From positions 1 through 46,231 of IMG/VR virus record IMGVR_UViG_3300028829_002197: DNA of 46,231 nt; one strand, given 5' to 3'. Each line of letters starts with the position of its first letter. The first letter of the stretch is position 1. The notes below the pieces were generated by a model, which saw nothing but the letters and a program-made list of their open reading frames with translations, did no database searches and was not told where the DNA came from. The position numbers and the translations under genes are program-made. The DNA is from a virus. Shown here piece after piece: positions 16,762 to 24,686 of this stretch.

Positions 16762-16764
16762 ATA
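16757..16764 (+). promoter_or_regulatory. Late promoter candidate overlapping the end of the tube-fold gene
   Basis: TATAAATA spans the stop codon of the tube-fold gene, 27 bases before the preferred uvsY start. If active, it would add late transcription of the recombination genes uvsY and uvsW. Confidence 0.45.
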
Positions 16765-16790
16765 ATTATTAATTGAATGGATTTTTTATT

Positions 16791-17252
16791 ATGAGTGAAT
16801 ACTCTAAATTATTATCAAAAATAGCAGAACTTACCAAAGAGTCCGAAAAGGATGTTAAGATTGATTTTCTAAGACTAGAAGACGAACTAGTTCACAATCA
16901 AAATCTAATCGGTAAGTGGATGACCTACCAACAAGTAAATCAGACAAAACTTCAGTTTATTGAACTGGAATATAAGAAATTAGTCGGTGATAAAATGAAG
17001 TACTATACAGGTAAGATGTCTGAAGATGAAATCATATCCAAAGGATGGCAGATAGAGGGAACCAAAATTCTTAAATCTGATGTAGGTTCTTGGATGGATA
17101 GTGATCCAGATGCTTTAAAGTTAAAAAAGAATGTGTTACTTCAAAATCAAATTTTAGATTTAATTAGTAAGACATTAGACATATTAATAGACCAAAAGAA
17201 ATGGACTATAAAAAATTACATAGACTGGAAAAAGTGGTTAGAAGGTAATTAA
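16791..17252 (+). CDS. uvsY: Recombination mediator UvsY
   Basis: A 153-residue, charged helical protein recognised as UvsY by KIDFLRLEDELVHNQNLIGK and the YKKLVGDKMKYYTGKMSED block. UvsY helps load the recombinase UvsX onto single-stranded DNA covered by gp32. ATG 16791 gives the typical N-terminus MSEYSKLLS; an upstream TTG at 16773 would only add six unlikely residues. The stop overlaps the uvsW ATG by one base, keeping the T4 uvsY-uvsW pairing. Confidence 0.88.
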   Translation: MSEYSKLLSKIAELTKESEKDVKIDFLRLEDELVHNQNLIGKWMTYQQVNQTKLQFIELEYKKLVGDKMKYYTGKMSEDEIISKGWQIEGTKILKSDVGSWMDSDPDALKLKKNVLLQNQILDLISKTLDILIDQKKWTIKNYIDWKKWLEGN

Positions 17253-18742
17253 TGTCTAAATTTTATGCTGCTAAATTAAATGAGGTTTACTTACAAGTAG
17301 ACGCAGATGAACTGCACATGTTAAAGGAGCTTGTGGATTACTTCACATTTAAAGTTCCTGGCGCTGAATTTATGCCTGCATATAAAAACAAGTATTGGGA
17401 TGGTAAAATCAGGATATTCAATCCGACTAATTGCAAATTGTATGTTGGACTACTAAATCAGTTAAAATTTTTCTGTGATAAAAACGGATACGAACTGTCC
17501 TTTGAAGATGACTTAACGGATACAAATTTTACAGATAACAACTTACAAGAGTTGTGTAAATATATTGACCCATACAGTCAAGGAAAGAAAATTGAGTATA
17601 GAGATTATCAACTTGATGCTATAAAACACGCAATCAACTACAATCGAGCACTACTTCTTTCTCCTACTGCATCAGGAAAATCTCTGATTATATATACATT
17701 GGTCAGATTTTATAATATGCATCCTAATGTAAAGGGAAAGAAAATATTAATAATTGTACCCACAACATCTTTGGTGTCGCAAATGTATTCTGACTTTGCG
17801 GATTATGGATGGGACGCAGAAAAATACTGTCACAAGATATTCCAAGGACAGAGTAAAGAAACCGATAAGAAAGTTGTAATATCTACATGGCAATCTATCT
17901 ATAAGATGCCTAGAGATTATTGGGGTCAGTTTAATGTTGTAATTGGTGATGAATGTCACTTGTTTAAAGCAAATTCTTTAAACAAGATTATGGACAGACT
18001 CACTGATTGTAAATACAGATTTGGAACTACTGGAACTTTGGATGGAAGTAAAACTCACAAATTAGTTTTGACTGGATTGTTTGGTGATGTAAAACAAGTT
18101 ACAACCACAAGAAAACTAATTGATAGTAAAACTCTTGCAGACTTTAGTATTAAGTGTATTGTACTTAAATACTCTGAGAAAATTTGTAAGGAAATGAAAG
18201 GAACCAAATACGCAGACGAAGTAGAGTGGATTGTTACAAACAATAGAAGAAACGAATTCATTAAAAACTTGGTTCTAGATTTAAAGGGTAATACACTCGT
18301 TTTATTTAACTTTGTAGAAAAGCATGGAATTCCATTACATAATTTATTAGAGGATGGCGCAGCTGAAAACAGAAGAGTCTTTTTTGTACATGGAGGAGTT
18401 GACACAGAAATTAGAGAAGAGATACGAAGAATTACAGAAAAAGAGAAAGACGCAATTATCGTGGCTTCTTATGGTACATTTTCTACTGGTGTCAATATTC
18501 GTAATCTACACAATGTAGTTTTTACATCTCCTTCGAAGAGTCGGATACGAAATCTTCAATCGATTGGAAGAGGATTGAGGAAAGGAAATAACAAAGAGCG
18601 TGCAGTGTTGTATGATATTGCTGATGATATGAAGTATAAATCACATATGAATTTTGCACTGAGGCATTTTTATGAAAGACTAAATATTTACAACGAAGAG
18701 AAATTTGATTTCAAAATTCATGAAGTTAAAATTTCAGAGTAG
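17252..18742 (+). CDS. uvsW: UvsW RNA/DNA helicase
   Basis: A 496-residue superfamily 2 helicase (T4 UvsW 503). Motif I is SPTASGKS at residues 137-144, motif II is DECH at 233-236, and motif VI is QSIGRGLRKG in the C-terminal RecA-like domain. An N-terminal ~110-residue domain (FTFKVPGAEFMPAYKNKYWDG) matches the UvsW substrate-binding domain. In T4 it unwinds R-loops and branched DNA and shifts replication from origin-dependent to recombination-dependent. The motif set is complete. Confidence 0.93.
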   Translation: MSKFYAAKLNEVYLQVDADELHMLKELVDYFTFKVPGAEFMPAYKNKYWDGKIRIFNPTNCKLYVGLLNQLKFFCDKNGYELSFEDDLTDTNFTDNNLQELCKYIDPYSQGKKIEYRDYQLDAIKHAINYNRALLLSPTASGKSLIIYTLVRFYNMHPNVKGKKILIIVPTTSLVSQMYSDFADYGWDAEKYCHKIFQGQSKETDKKVVISTWQSIYKMPRDYWGQFNVVIGDECHLFKANSLNKIMDRLTDCKYRFGTTGTLDGSKTHKLVLTGLFGDVKQVTTTRKLIDSKTLADFSIKCIVLKYSEKICKEMKGTKYADEVEWIVTNNRRNEFIKNLVLDLKGNTLVLFNFVEKHGIPLHNLLEDGAAENRRVFFVHGGVDTEIREEIRRITEKEKDAIIVASYGTFSTGVNIRNLHNVVFTSPSKSRIRNLQSIGRGLRKGNNKERAVLYDIADDMKYKSHMNFALRHFYERLNIYNEEKFDFKIHEVKISE

Positions 18743-18765
18743 TATAAAAAAGGATTATTTCCGAA

Positions 18766-19185
18766 ATGAATATTGAGTATAAACTAATTAAACTCATAAC
18801 AAAAGAAAATATAATCACTCAAGTCATTCCCGAAGAAATAGAAGGGAAGAGTTATATAATTTTTCATAATCCATATGAGATTAAATCATTCATAAACCCT
18901 CAGAACGGAGAGTTTAGCACTACACTCATCGATTGGTTAACTTTTTCAACAGATAACTTTACAAAAGTCGCACTTAATGATATAATTACTGTTAATGAAC
19001 CAAATAAAGATCTAGTTGACCATTATCAAATGATTTTAAACAACAGAAATTTTAATGAACAGATTGATAAAGAAGTCGGAACTGCTCCCCTAGAGAACAG
19101 TGTAAGTATTGATGAATCAGAAGAACCTTTACAAGAAGACTTCTTAGAGATGTTAATAAAGCAGTCTAATAGAACAATACATTAA
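18766..19185 (+). CDS. Small Sm-like-fold candidate protein, function unknown
   Basis: A 139-residue protein. The N-terminal ~40 residues (YKLIKLITKENIITQVIPEE, then GKSYIIFHNPYEI) follow the strand pattern of an Sm/LSm-like small barrel. They align by eye with the start of the protein at 32698-33042, and both also share a later pattern ending in a Pro...Leu...Tyr...Ile helix. Related small genes are common between uvsW and 55 in marine T4-like phages. The C-terminus is acidic. The Sm-like idea is an inference and no function is assigned. Confidence 0.5.
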   Translation: MNIEYKLIKLITKENIITQVIPEEIEGKSYIIFHNPYEIKSFINPQNGEFSTTLIDWLTFSTDNFTKVALNDIITVNEPNKDLVDHYQMILNNRNFNEQIDKEVGTAPLENSVSIDESEEPLQEDFLEMLIKQSNRTIH

Positions 19186-19196
19186 TATCCTTAACC

Positions 19197-19239
19197 ATCC
19201 ACATAGTGGATAATACACGATTGTCAAGGACTTGTCAAG
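19197..19239 (+). promoter_or_regulatory. Hairpin and 11-base-spaced direct repeat upstream of gp55 promoter
   Basis: A perfect 6-bp hairpin (ATCCAC, loop ATA, GTGGAT) lies at 19197-19211. It is followed by two copies of TTGTCAAG at 19221-19228 and 19232-19239, one helical turn apart, and then an A-rich stretch. All sit just upstream of the -35 of the promoter at 19264. The repeats could be a regulator binding site, and the hairpin a weak terminator for the previous unit. Function is inferred from placement only. Confidence 0.4.
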
Positions 19240-19263
19240 AGAAAAAAATAAAAAAAAAATTGA

Positions 19264-19292
19264 TTGACACGTTAACCATTTTGTGGTAGTAT
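19264..19292 (+). promoter_or_regulatory. Sigma70-like early promoter before gp55
   Basis: TTGACA at 19264-19269, a 17-base spacer and TAGTAT at 19287-19292 match the bacterial housekeeping consensus in 11 of 12 positions. The gp55 ATG is 31 bases past the -10. An unmodified host polymerase should use it early, starting the 55-47-46-methyltransferase unit. Confidence 0.8.
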
Positions 19293-19323
19293 GTACATAA
19301 CTTTACATTAGGAAAAGAATAAT

Positions 19324-19878
19324 ATGCCAAAAACTAAAGATAAAAATACAAGACATCATTATGTTGACAACAAGCTCCTTTTTCAAGAGATGCGAAAGTA
19401 TAAGGAAGCAGTCAACCAATCAAAGGAAGAAGGGACAGAGCGTCCAAGAGTTCCTAACTATATAGGCGAGTGCATTATGAAAATTGCACAACACTTATCC
19501 TATAAACCAAACTTTATTAACTACACATACAAAGAGGAAATGATATCTGATGGGATAGAAAATTGTTTGTTGTACATTGACAATTTTAATCCAGAAAAAT
19601 CATCGAACCCTTTTGCATATTTTACTCAAATCATTTACTATGCGTTTATTCGAAGAATTCAGAAGGAAAAGAAACAATCTTATGTTAAGTACAAATCTCT
19701 AGAAAATCAAGAACTTCTTGATGAAGTAATGTCCGGCCCAGATAATAGTCAGATAAAAAGAGGTGTCTTAGATTTCATACACAGTAACATGGATGGATTT
19801 CTTGCTGAATTTGAAGAAACTCAGAGAAAAAAGAAAGAGAAAGCAAAAGAGAAAAGAATGCAGAATAAGGAAGCATAA
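19324..19878 (+). CDS. gp55: Late sigma factor gp55
   Basis: A 184-residue protein recognised as gp55 by MISDGIENCLLYIDNFNPEK and NPFAYFTQIIYYAFIRRIQK, the sigma region 2-like helix pair. T4 gp55 directs host RNA polymerase to TATAAATA late promoters, with help from gp33 and the gp45 clamp. At least seven such exact elements are visible in this window and gp45 is encoded at 28454. The strongly basic C-terminal tail (about residues 165-184) is typical. It is driven by a sigma70-like promoter, as an early or middle gene should be. Confidence 0.9.
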   Translation: MPKTKDKNTRHHYVDNKLLFQEMRKYKEAVNQSKEEGTERPRVPNYIGECIMKIAQHLSYKPNFINYTYKEEMISDGIENCLLYIDNFNPEKSSNPFAYFTQIIYYAFIRRIQKEKKQSYVKYKSLENQELLDEVMSGPDNSQIKRGVLDFIHSNMDGFLAEFEETQRKKKEKAKEKRMQNKEA

Positions 19879-19884
19879 TTTATA

Positions 19885-20910
19885 ATGAAAATTGCATTGA
19901 TTACGGACACTCATTTTGGTGCCCGAGGCGACTCTATTCTATTTCATAATTATTTTTTGGAATTCTATGATAATGTTTTCTTCCCTTATCTTGAAGATAA
20001 TGGAATTGACACGGTTATTCATTTAGGCGATGTAACCGATAGACGAAAGTTTATTAACTATAATATCTTAGATGGATTTAAAAGTAGATTTATTGAGCGC
20101 CTAAAGAAATACGATACCTATTTTATCATTGGTAATCATGATGTGTATTATAAAAATACAAACCGCATTAATTCAATGGAACAGTTATTTGGTGATGAAT
20201 TAAAAATTTATACTGAAACCACAACTTTAAATTTTGATGGAACAGATGTATGTTTTATTCCTTGGATTAACTCAGAAAATTATGATAACACAATATCTCA
20301 TTTAAAGAAAACCAAAGCAAAGATTGCAATGGGACATCTTGAAATCGCAGGATTTGAAATGGGCGCTGGATTGATGTGTCATGATGGTATGGATAAAAAA
20401 TTATTCAAAAATTTTGATATTGTGATGTCTGGCCACTTCCATCATAAATCTCACAATGGAAACATTCATTACTTAGGAAATCCATATGAAATTACATGGG
20501 TTGATTGTAATGATAAAAGAGGTTTTCATATTTTTGACACTGAAACATTAGAACTAGAACATATTATAAACCCATATAAAATGTTTCACAAAGTTTATTA
20601 TGACGAAGATGAAAAAATTTCTGCAAGCAAATACAAAGACAAATATGTTAAGTTGATTGTAAAAAATAAAACGGACTCTTATAAGTTTGATGTTTTTGTG
20701 GATGAACTTTATAGGAATGAAGTTGCCGATTTATCAATTGTAGATGATTCAACTGAATGGGATTTTGAGGAGGCATCTGATATTGATGCAACTGAAGATA
20801 CAATGTCACTTTTAACAAATTATATAGACAACTACGAAATCGATGTAGATAAAAACAAGTTAAAGAGTATCATGCAAGACTTGTATGTTTCTGCGTTGAG
20901 AGGTGCGTAA
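19885..20910 (+). CDS. gp47: Recombination endonuclease gp47 (Mre11-like)
   Basis: A 341-residue metallophosphoesterase (T4 gp47 339). Metal-binding motifs are DTHFG (D8, H10), HLGDVTDRR, IGNHDVYYK, MGHLE and SGHFHHKSH. With the Rad50-like gp46 it processes double-strand ends to create 3' single strands for UvsX. The stop is followed directly by the gp46 ATG, so the two subunits are coupled. Confidence 0.93.
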   Translation: MKIALITDTHFGARGDSILFHNYFLEFYDNVFFPYLEDNGIDTVIHLGDVTDRRKFINYNILDGFKSRFIERLKKYDTYFIIGNHDVYYKNTNRINSMEQLFGDELKIYTETTTLNFDGTDVCFIPWINSENYDNTISHLKKTKAKIAMGHLEIAGFEMGAGLMCHDGMDKKLFKNFDIVMSGHFHHKSHNGNIHYLGNPYEITWVDCNDKRGFHIFDTETLELEHIINPYKMFHKVYYDEDEKISASKYKDKYVKLIVKNKTDSYKFDVFVDELYRNEVADLSIVDDSTEWDFEEASDIDATEDTMSLLTNYIDNYEIDVDKNKLKSIMQDLYVSALRGA

Positions 20911-22629
20911 ATGATTGAATTTAAAAAGATTAGATGGAAAAACTTCTTATCGACAGGTGATAATTTCACAGAGATACAGTTAAATAGAACTTCATCAACT
21001 TTGATTGTTGGGGAAAATGGCGCTGGTAAGTCTACTATACTTGATGCCCTAACATTTGGACTATTCGGCAAACCCTTCCGTAAAATTAACAAACCGCAAC
21101 TTGTTAATACTGTTAATGAAAAAGACTGTGTAATCGAAATTGAATTTTCAATAGGTAAACGAGAATATTTGGTAAGACGAGCGATTAAACCAAATAACTT
21201 CGAAGTTTATATTGATGGTAAGATGTTAGACCAAGACTCTAAAATTAGAGACAGTCAAATCTATCTAGAAGAAAACATTCTTAAACTTAATTTTAAATCT
21301 TTTACCCAAACAGTTATTTTAGGTAGTGCAACCTTTGTTCCTTTCATGCAATTGAATTCCAATGATCGAAGAGATATTATTGAAGACATTCTCGACATCA
21401 AAATATTTTCTGCCATGAATGAAATTCTTAAAACAAAATCTACAATACTGAAAGAAGAATTGTTTGAGAATGAAAAAGAAAGAGAGTTACAAGATTATAA
21501 GATTGATTTGCAAGAAAGAAATATTCAACAGTTGAATGAAGATAAGTCTGCCTCTATCAAACAAAACAAAACAAAAATTAAAGACAAGAGACTTCAACAG
21601 AAAAAAATACTATCTGAAAACGAGAAGCATGATAGTCAACTAAACACACTTGCACTATCTATTGGTGATGAAGTAAAGGCAGTAACAAAGAATAAAAAAT
21701 TAGAAAAGTTAGACACTCAACTGCACAATAATATTTCCAAAATCGAGGGTGATATTAATTGGTTTGAGAGTAAAGATGTTTGTCCTTCTTGTCAACAAGA
21801 TATTGAAGATGAACACAAACACGAAATAATTTCTTGTAAAAATACCAAGAAAAAAGAAATAGAAAATGCCTTGTTAGATCTTCAAAAAGAGTTGGATTCA
21901 ACACAAGAAAGAATACAAGAAATTGAGACTATTAAAAAAGAAATATTAGAGCTAAATAATAAGAAGAGTTCCAATATGAACACTTTTTCTTTTATCCAAG
22001 ATAGTATTGATGAAATTGAAAAAGAAATTGAGGATGCAGAAAGTAATAATGACAATATGAATTCTTTAGAAGAGGAACTAAAAGAACTTAGAAAACTGGC
22101 AAAAGATTTAGATTCCAAGAGAAGAGAATTAGTAGATACTAGAAATTATTATAATGTTGCCTCTCAATTCCTAAAGGACACTGGAGTAAAAACTTCTATT
22201 GTAAAATACTACTTACCAATTATGAATAAGTTGATAAACAAGTATTTGCAAGAGATGGATTTTTATATTAATTTTACCTTGGATGAAAAATTCTCTGAGA
22301 ATATTAAGTCTAGAGCGAGAGAAAACTTCACATATCCTTCTTTCTCTGAAGGTGAAAAAATGCGTATTGACCTTGCACTTCTGTTTACTTGGAGAGAAAT
22401 CGCTCGTATGAAGAATAGTGTTAATACCAACTTACTTATTCTTGATGAAGTGTTTGATAGTTCTTTGGATGCAACTGGAACAGATGAGTTTTTAAAACTG
22501 CTAAATACTTTAGGTGGTAATAATGTTTTCGTTATCAGTCATAAGGGTGATATACTATATGACAAGTTTCATAGTGTTGTTAGATTTGAAAAAGTAAAAG
22601 GATTTAGTAGGATTGGACAAAATATATAA
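20911..22629 (+). CDS. gp46: Recombination endonuclease gp46 (Rad50-like ATPase)
   Basis: A 572-residue SMC-type protein. The Walker A GENGAGKS is at residues 34-41. A long coiled coil is broken near the middle by a zinc-hook CPSC (Cys291, Cys294). The C-terminal lobe carries the ABC signature (FSEGEKMRIDLAL) and Walker B (LLILDEVFDSSLD). Length matches T4 gp46 (560). It partners gp47 in end resection. The stop overlaps the next gene's ATG by one base. Confidence 0.94.
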   Translation: MIEFKKIRWKNFLSTGDNFTEIQLNRTSSTLIVGENGAGKSTILDALTFGLFGKPFRKINKPQLVNTVNEKDCVIEIEFSIGKREYLVRRAIKPNNFEVYIDGKMLDQDSKIRDSQIYLEENILKLNFKSFTQTVILGSATFVPFMQLNSNDRRDIIEDILDIKIFSAMNEILKTKSTILKEELFENEKERELQDYKIDLQERNIQQLNEDKSASIKQNKTKIKDKRLQQKKILSENEKHDSQLNTLALSIGDEVKAVTKNKKLEKLDTQLHNNISKIEGDINWFESKDVCPSCQQDIEDEHKHEIISCKNTKKKEIENALLDLQKELDSTQERIQEIETIKKEILELNNKKSSNMNTFSFIQDSIDEIEKEIEDAESNNDNMNSLEEELKELRKLAKDLDSKRRELVDTRNYYNVASQFLKDTGVKTSIVKYYLPIMNKLINKYLQEMDFYINFTLDEKFSENIKSRARENFTYPSFSEGEKMRIDLALLFTWREIARMKNSVNTNLLILDEVFDSSLDATGTDEFLKLLNTLGGNNVFVISHKGDILYDKFHSVVRFEKVKGFSRIGQNI

Positions 22630-23282
22630 TGACAAGTAAATTATTATTGGGTGATTATAAAAAATGGATTGGTGAATTGGAATATGATTATCTTTTTACA
22701 AGTCCACCAGACTTTGAAGAAATAGGTATAGATCCATCTAAACCAGACCTTTATCAAGATTTTTTGATTGAGGTTTTTAGTGCGTCCAGCCCAAAAAGTA
22801 ATGCGTTTACTGTTGCCTTTACCGACAGAAAATACAATGGTACTATTGTTCCCAAATCTAGTATTATGAAACACTCAATGAGTTGTTTGGGTTATAACTT
22901 ATTGACTCATAAGATATGGGTTAAAAGTGAAAAAGTCGATTTGTATAGATTAACATACGGCAATGTAATGACTTTTGGTAAAGGTAAAGTAAAACAGTAT
23001 ATGTCAAAAGAATTTAAACCAGATGTATGGTTTGATGGATATGGTGAAAAATATAAAAAATATTCATATGGAATGCCAATATCTATTGCAAAAAGATGCA
23101 TTTTGAATTATACTAAAGAGAATGATATAGTTTATGATCCTTTTATGGGTAGTGGCACAACCGCAGTTGCATGTATTAGAAGTAATAGGCAATATTATGG
23201 TTCGGAACTTTTACAAGAAACATATGATTTGTCTCTTGAAAGAATTGCAGACGAACACAACACATTGATTGGACATTTTTGA
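22629..23282 (+). CDS. DNA methyltransferase (N4-cytosine / N6-adenine type)
   Basis: A 217-residue SAM-dependent DNA methyltransferase of the beta-like motif order. The catalytic-motif region comes first (LFTSPPDF near residue 20), and the SAM-binding motif comes late (YDPFMGSGTTAVAC, then YYGSEL). The catalytic motif is usually (D/N/S)PP(Y/F); here the fourth position is Asp followed by Phe, which is unusual and might affect activity. There is no obvious target recognition insert beyond the central ~100 residues. It overlaps gp46 and the second methyltransferase. A role in protecting phage DNA from host restriction is likely but inferred. Confidence 0.78.
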   Translation: MTSKLLLGDYKKWIGELEYDYLFTSPPDFEEIGIDPSKPDLYQDFLIEVFSASSPKSNAFTVAFTDRKYNGTIVPKSSIMKHSMSCLGYNLLTHKIWVKSEKVDLYRLTYGNVMTFGKGKVKQYMSKEFKPDVWFDGYGEKYKKYSYGMPISIAKRCILNYTKENDIVYDPFMGSGTTAVACIRSNRQYYGSELLQETYDLSLERIADEHNTLIGHF

Positions 23283-24613
23283 TGAAAACAGATAGTAACA
23301 AAGAACTTTATAATTTTTTAAAAATAATTACAAATGAAAATAGATTGCCTGTCATGGATAGTACACTATTTACTATTGCGACAGAAAAATATGGTCGTGA
23401 TGTTTTTAGATCAACAGTTGCAGAGTATATAACAAATGAGAAACCTCTATTTCCATATAAAGAGTTTTCATATGATGAACTTGTTTCTAAATTTAGAAAA
23501 TTAAAGTCTGCAGATTATTCTGACTATATCTCTCCAGTAGAAAACTTACAAAAAGAGGTTATTGAAAAATATGATGATTACAAATATTCCTTTAAAGAAT
23601 ATGGCATTGGATTGATTGATGCCCCATCTGTTTTCAATGAAGTGAGTGATTATTTTCAAAACAAACAAAGAATGTCCTGTGGTTCATATGGGTACAAATC
23701 ACCAGTAGATAGATGGAACGAGGGCGATAACATTTGGGGGGTGCTAGGCCCCATATGGCGAGGCGTGAACGATAGTTGGGAACTAACCAACAAACAGTAT
23801 ATGATGGCGTTTAGACTTGGTACATACATCGCCACGCAGTTTAAACCGTTAGTTGCAAAGTGTATATATGAAATGACTGCCGCAAAGAGAGTTTTGGATA
23901 CTTCGATGGGTTGGGGTGATAGACTTGCAGGATTCTTTTGTTCAAATGCGACACTTTATATTGGTTGTGACCCAAATCCAAACACATTCAATAATTATAA
24001 AATTCAGGCACAAGAATATTCTAAGTTGATAGGCAACGCATATGAAATTGTAGACAAGGAAGATTATTTTGCACTTTATGGTGATAAGAAAACTTGTGTG
24101 TTTTATCGTTGCGGTGCTGAAAATTTACCTTGGCATGATATTGGAGATATTGATTGTGCATTTACTTCGCCTCCATATTTTTCTACAGAAAGATATAATG
24201 AAGGCGGTGAACACTCTGAAGATCAGTCTTGGGCAAAGTTTAATGAATATGAATCGTGGAGAGATGACTTTTACTTGCCAGTATCTCAAAATACATTTGA
24301 CTCACTTAGAAGTGGTGGACATATGCTGATAAACATCATGGATCCCAAGATTAAGGGTAAGAGATATCGTTCTGGTGATGAACTTGTCGATATGTTGAGT
24401 GATTCGTTTATTGGACAAGTTGGTATGCGAATTATGCAAAGACCTCAAGGAAAGGCGGTATTTTCTGACGAAGATGGTAATTTTGACAAAGAAAAAATGA
24501 ATACCTTTATGAATAAAATTTATATGGAAAATGTCTGGTGTTTTCAAAAGGATAAGGACGATTTTGACATGTTTCGACATAAAAGAGTGATAAGTTTAGA
24601 TAATTTTTTCTAA
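23282..24613 (+). CDS. Second DNA methyltransferase-like protein
   Basis: A 443-residue protein that starts at ATG 23282, inside the stop of the previous methyltransferase (TGATG). After an N-terminal ~190-residue region it has a SAM-binding motif (RVLDTSMGWGDRLAGF, then YIGCDPNP) and a classical catalytic motif TSPPYF near residue 295, followed by GGHMLINIMD. The motif order is the reverse of its neighbour. The N-terminal part (SCGSYGYKSPVDRWNEG) could hold target recognition. No restriction endonuclease is seen nearby. Adjacent divergent methyltransferases may mark different sites, or one may depend on the other. Confidence 0.75.
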   Translation: MKTDSNKELYNFLKIITNENRLPVMDSTLFTIATEKYGRDVFRSTVAEYITNEKPLFPYKEFSYDELVSKFRKLKSADYSDYISPVENLQKEVIEKYDDYKYSFKEYGIGLIDAPSVFNEVSDYFQNKQRMSCGSYGYKSPVDRWNEGDNIWGVLGPIWRGVNDSWELTNKQYMMAFRLGTYIATQFKPLVAKCIYEMTAAKRVLDTSMGWGDRLAGFFCSNATLYIGCDPNPNTFNNYKIQAQEYSKLIGNAYEIVDKEDYFALYGDKKTCVFYRCGAENLPWHDIGDIDCAFTSPPYFSTERYNEGGEHSEDQSWAKFNEYESWRDDFYLPVSQNTFDSLRSGGHMLINIMDPKIKGKRYRSGDELVDMLSDSFIGQVGMRIMQRPQGKAVFSDEDGNFDKEKMNTFMNKIYMENVWCFQKDKDDFDMFRHKRVISLDNFF

Positions 24614-24620
24614 AAACTGC

Positions 24621-24649
24621 TTGACAAACCCCTTATAATATGAGATCAT
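24621..24649 (+). promoter_or_regulatory. Sigma70-like promoter before the metallopeptidase-VWA gene
   Basis: A perfect TTGACA at 24621-24626 has a 17-base spacer to GATCAT at 24644-24649 (4 of 6 matches, with the critical A2 and T6 kept). The -35 spot and distance fit the other early promoters in the window, but the -10 is weaker. A TATAAT at 24634-24639 is too close to serve with this -35. Confidence 0.55.
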
Positions 24650-24686
24650 CATATAGTGATTTGGTTCTCTATATGGGATTTTTGAT

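Noticed and set aside
24634-24639. Perfect TATAAT as -10 for the TTGACA at 24621
   Set aside because: The spacer would be only seven bases, far too short for sigma70.
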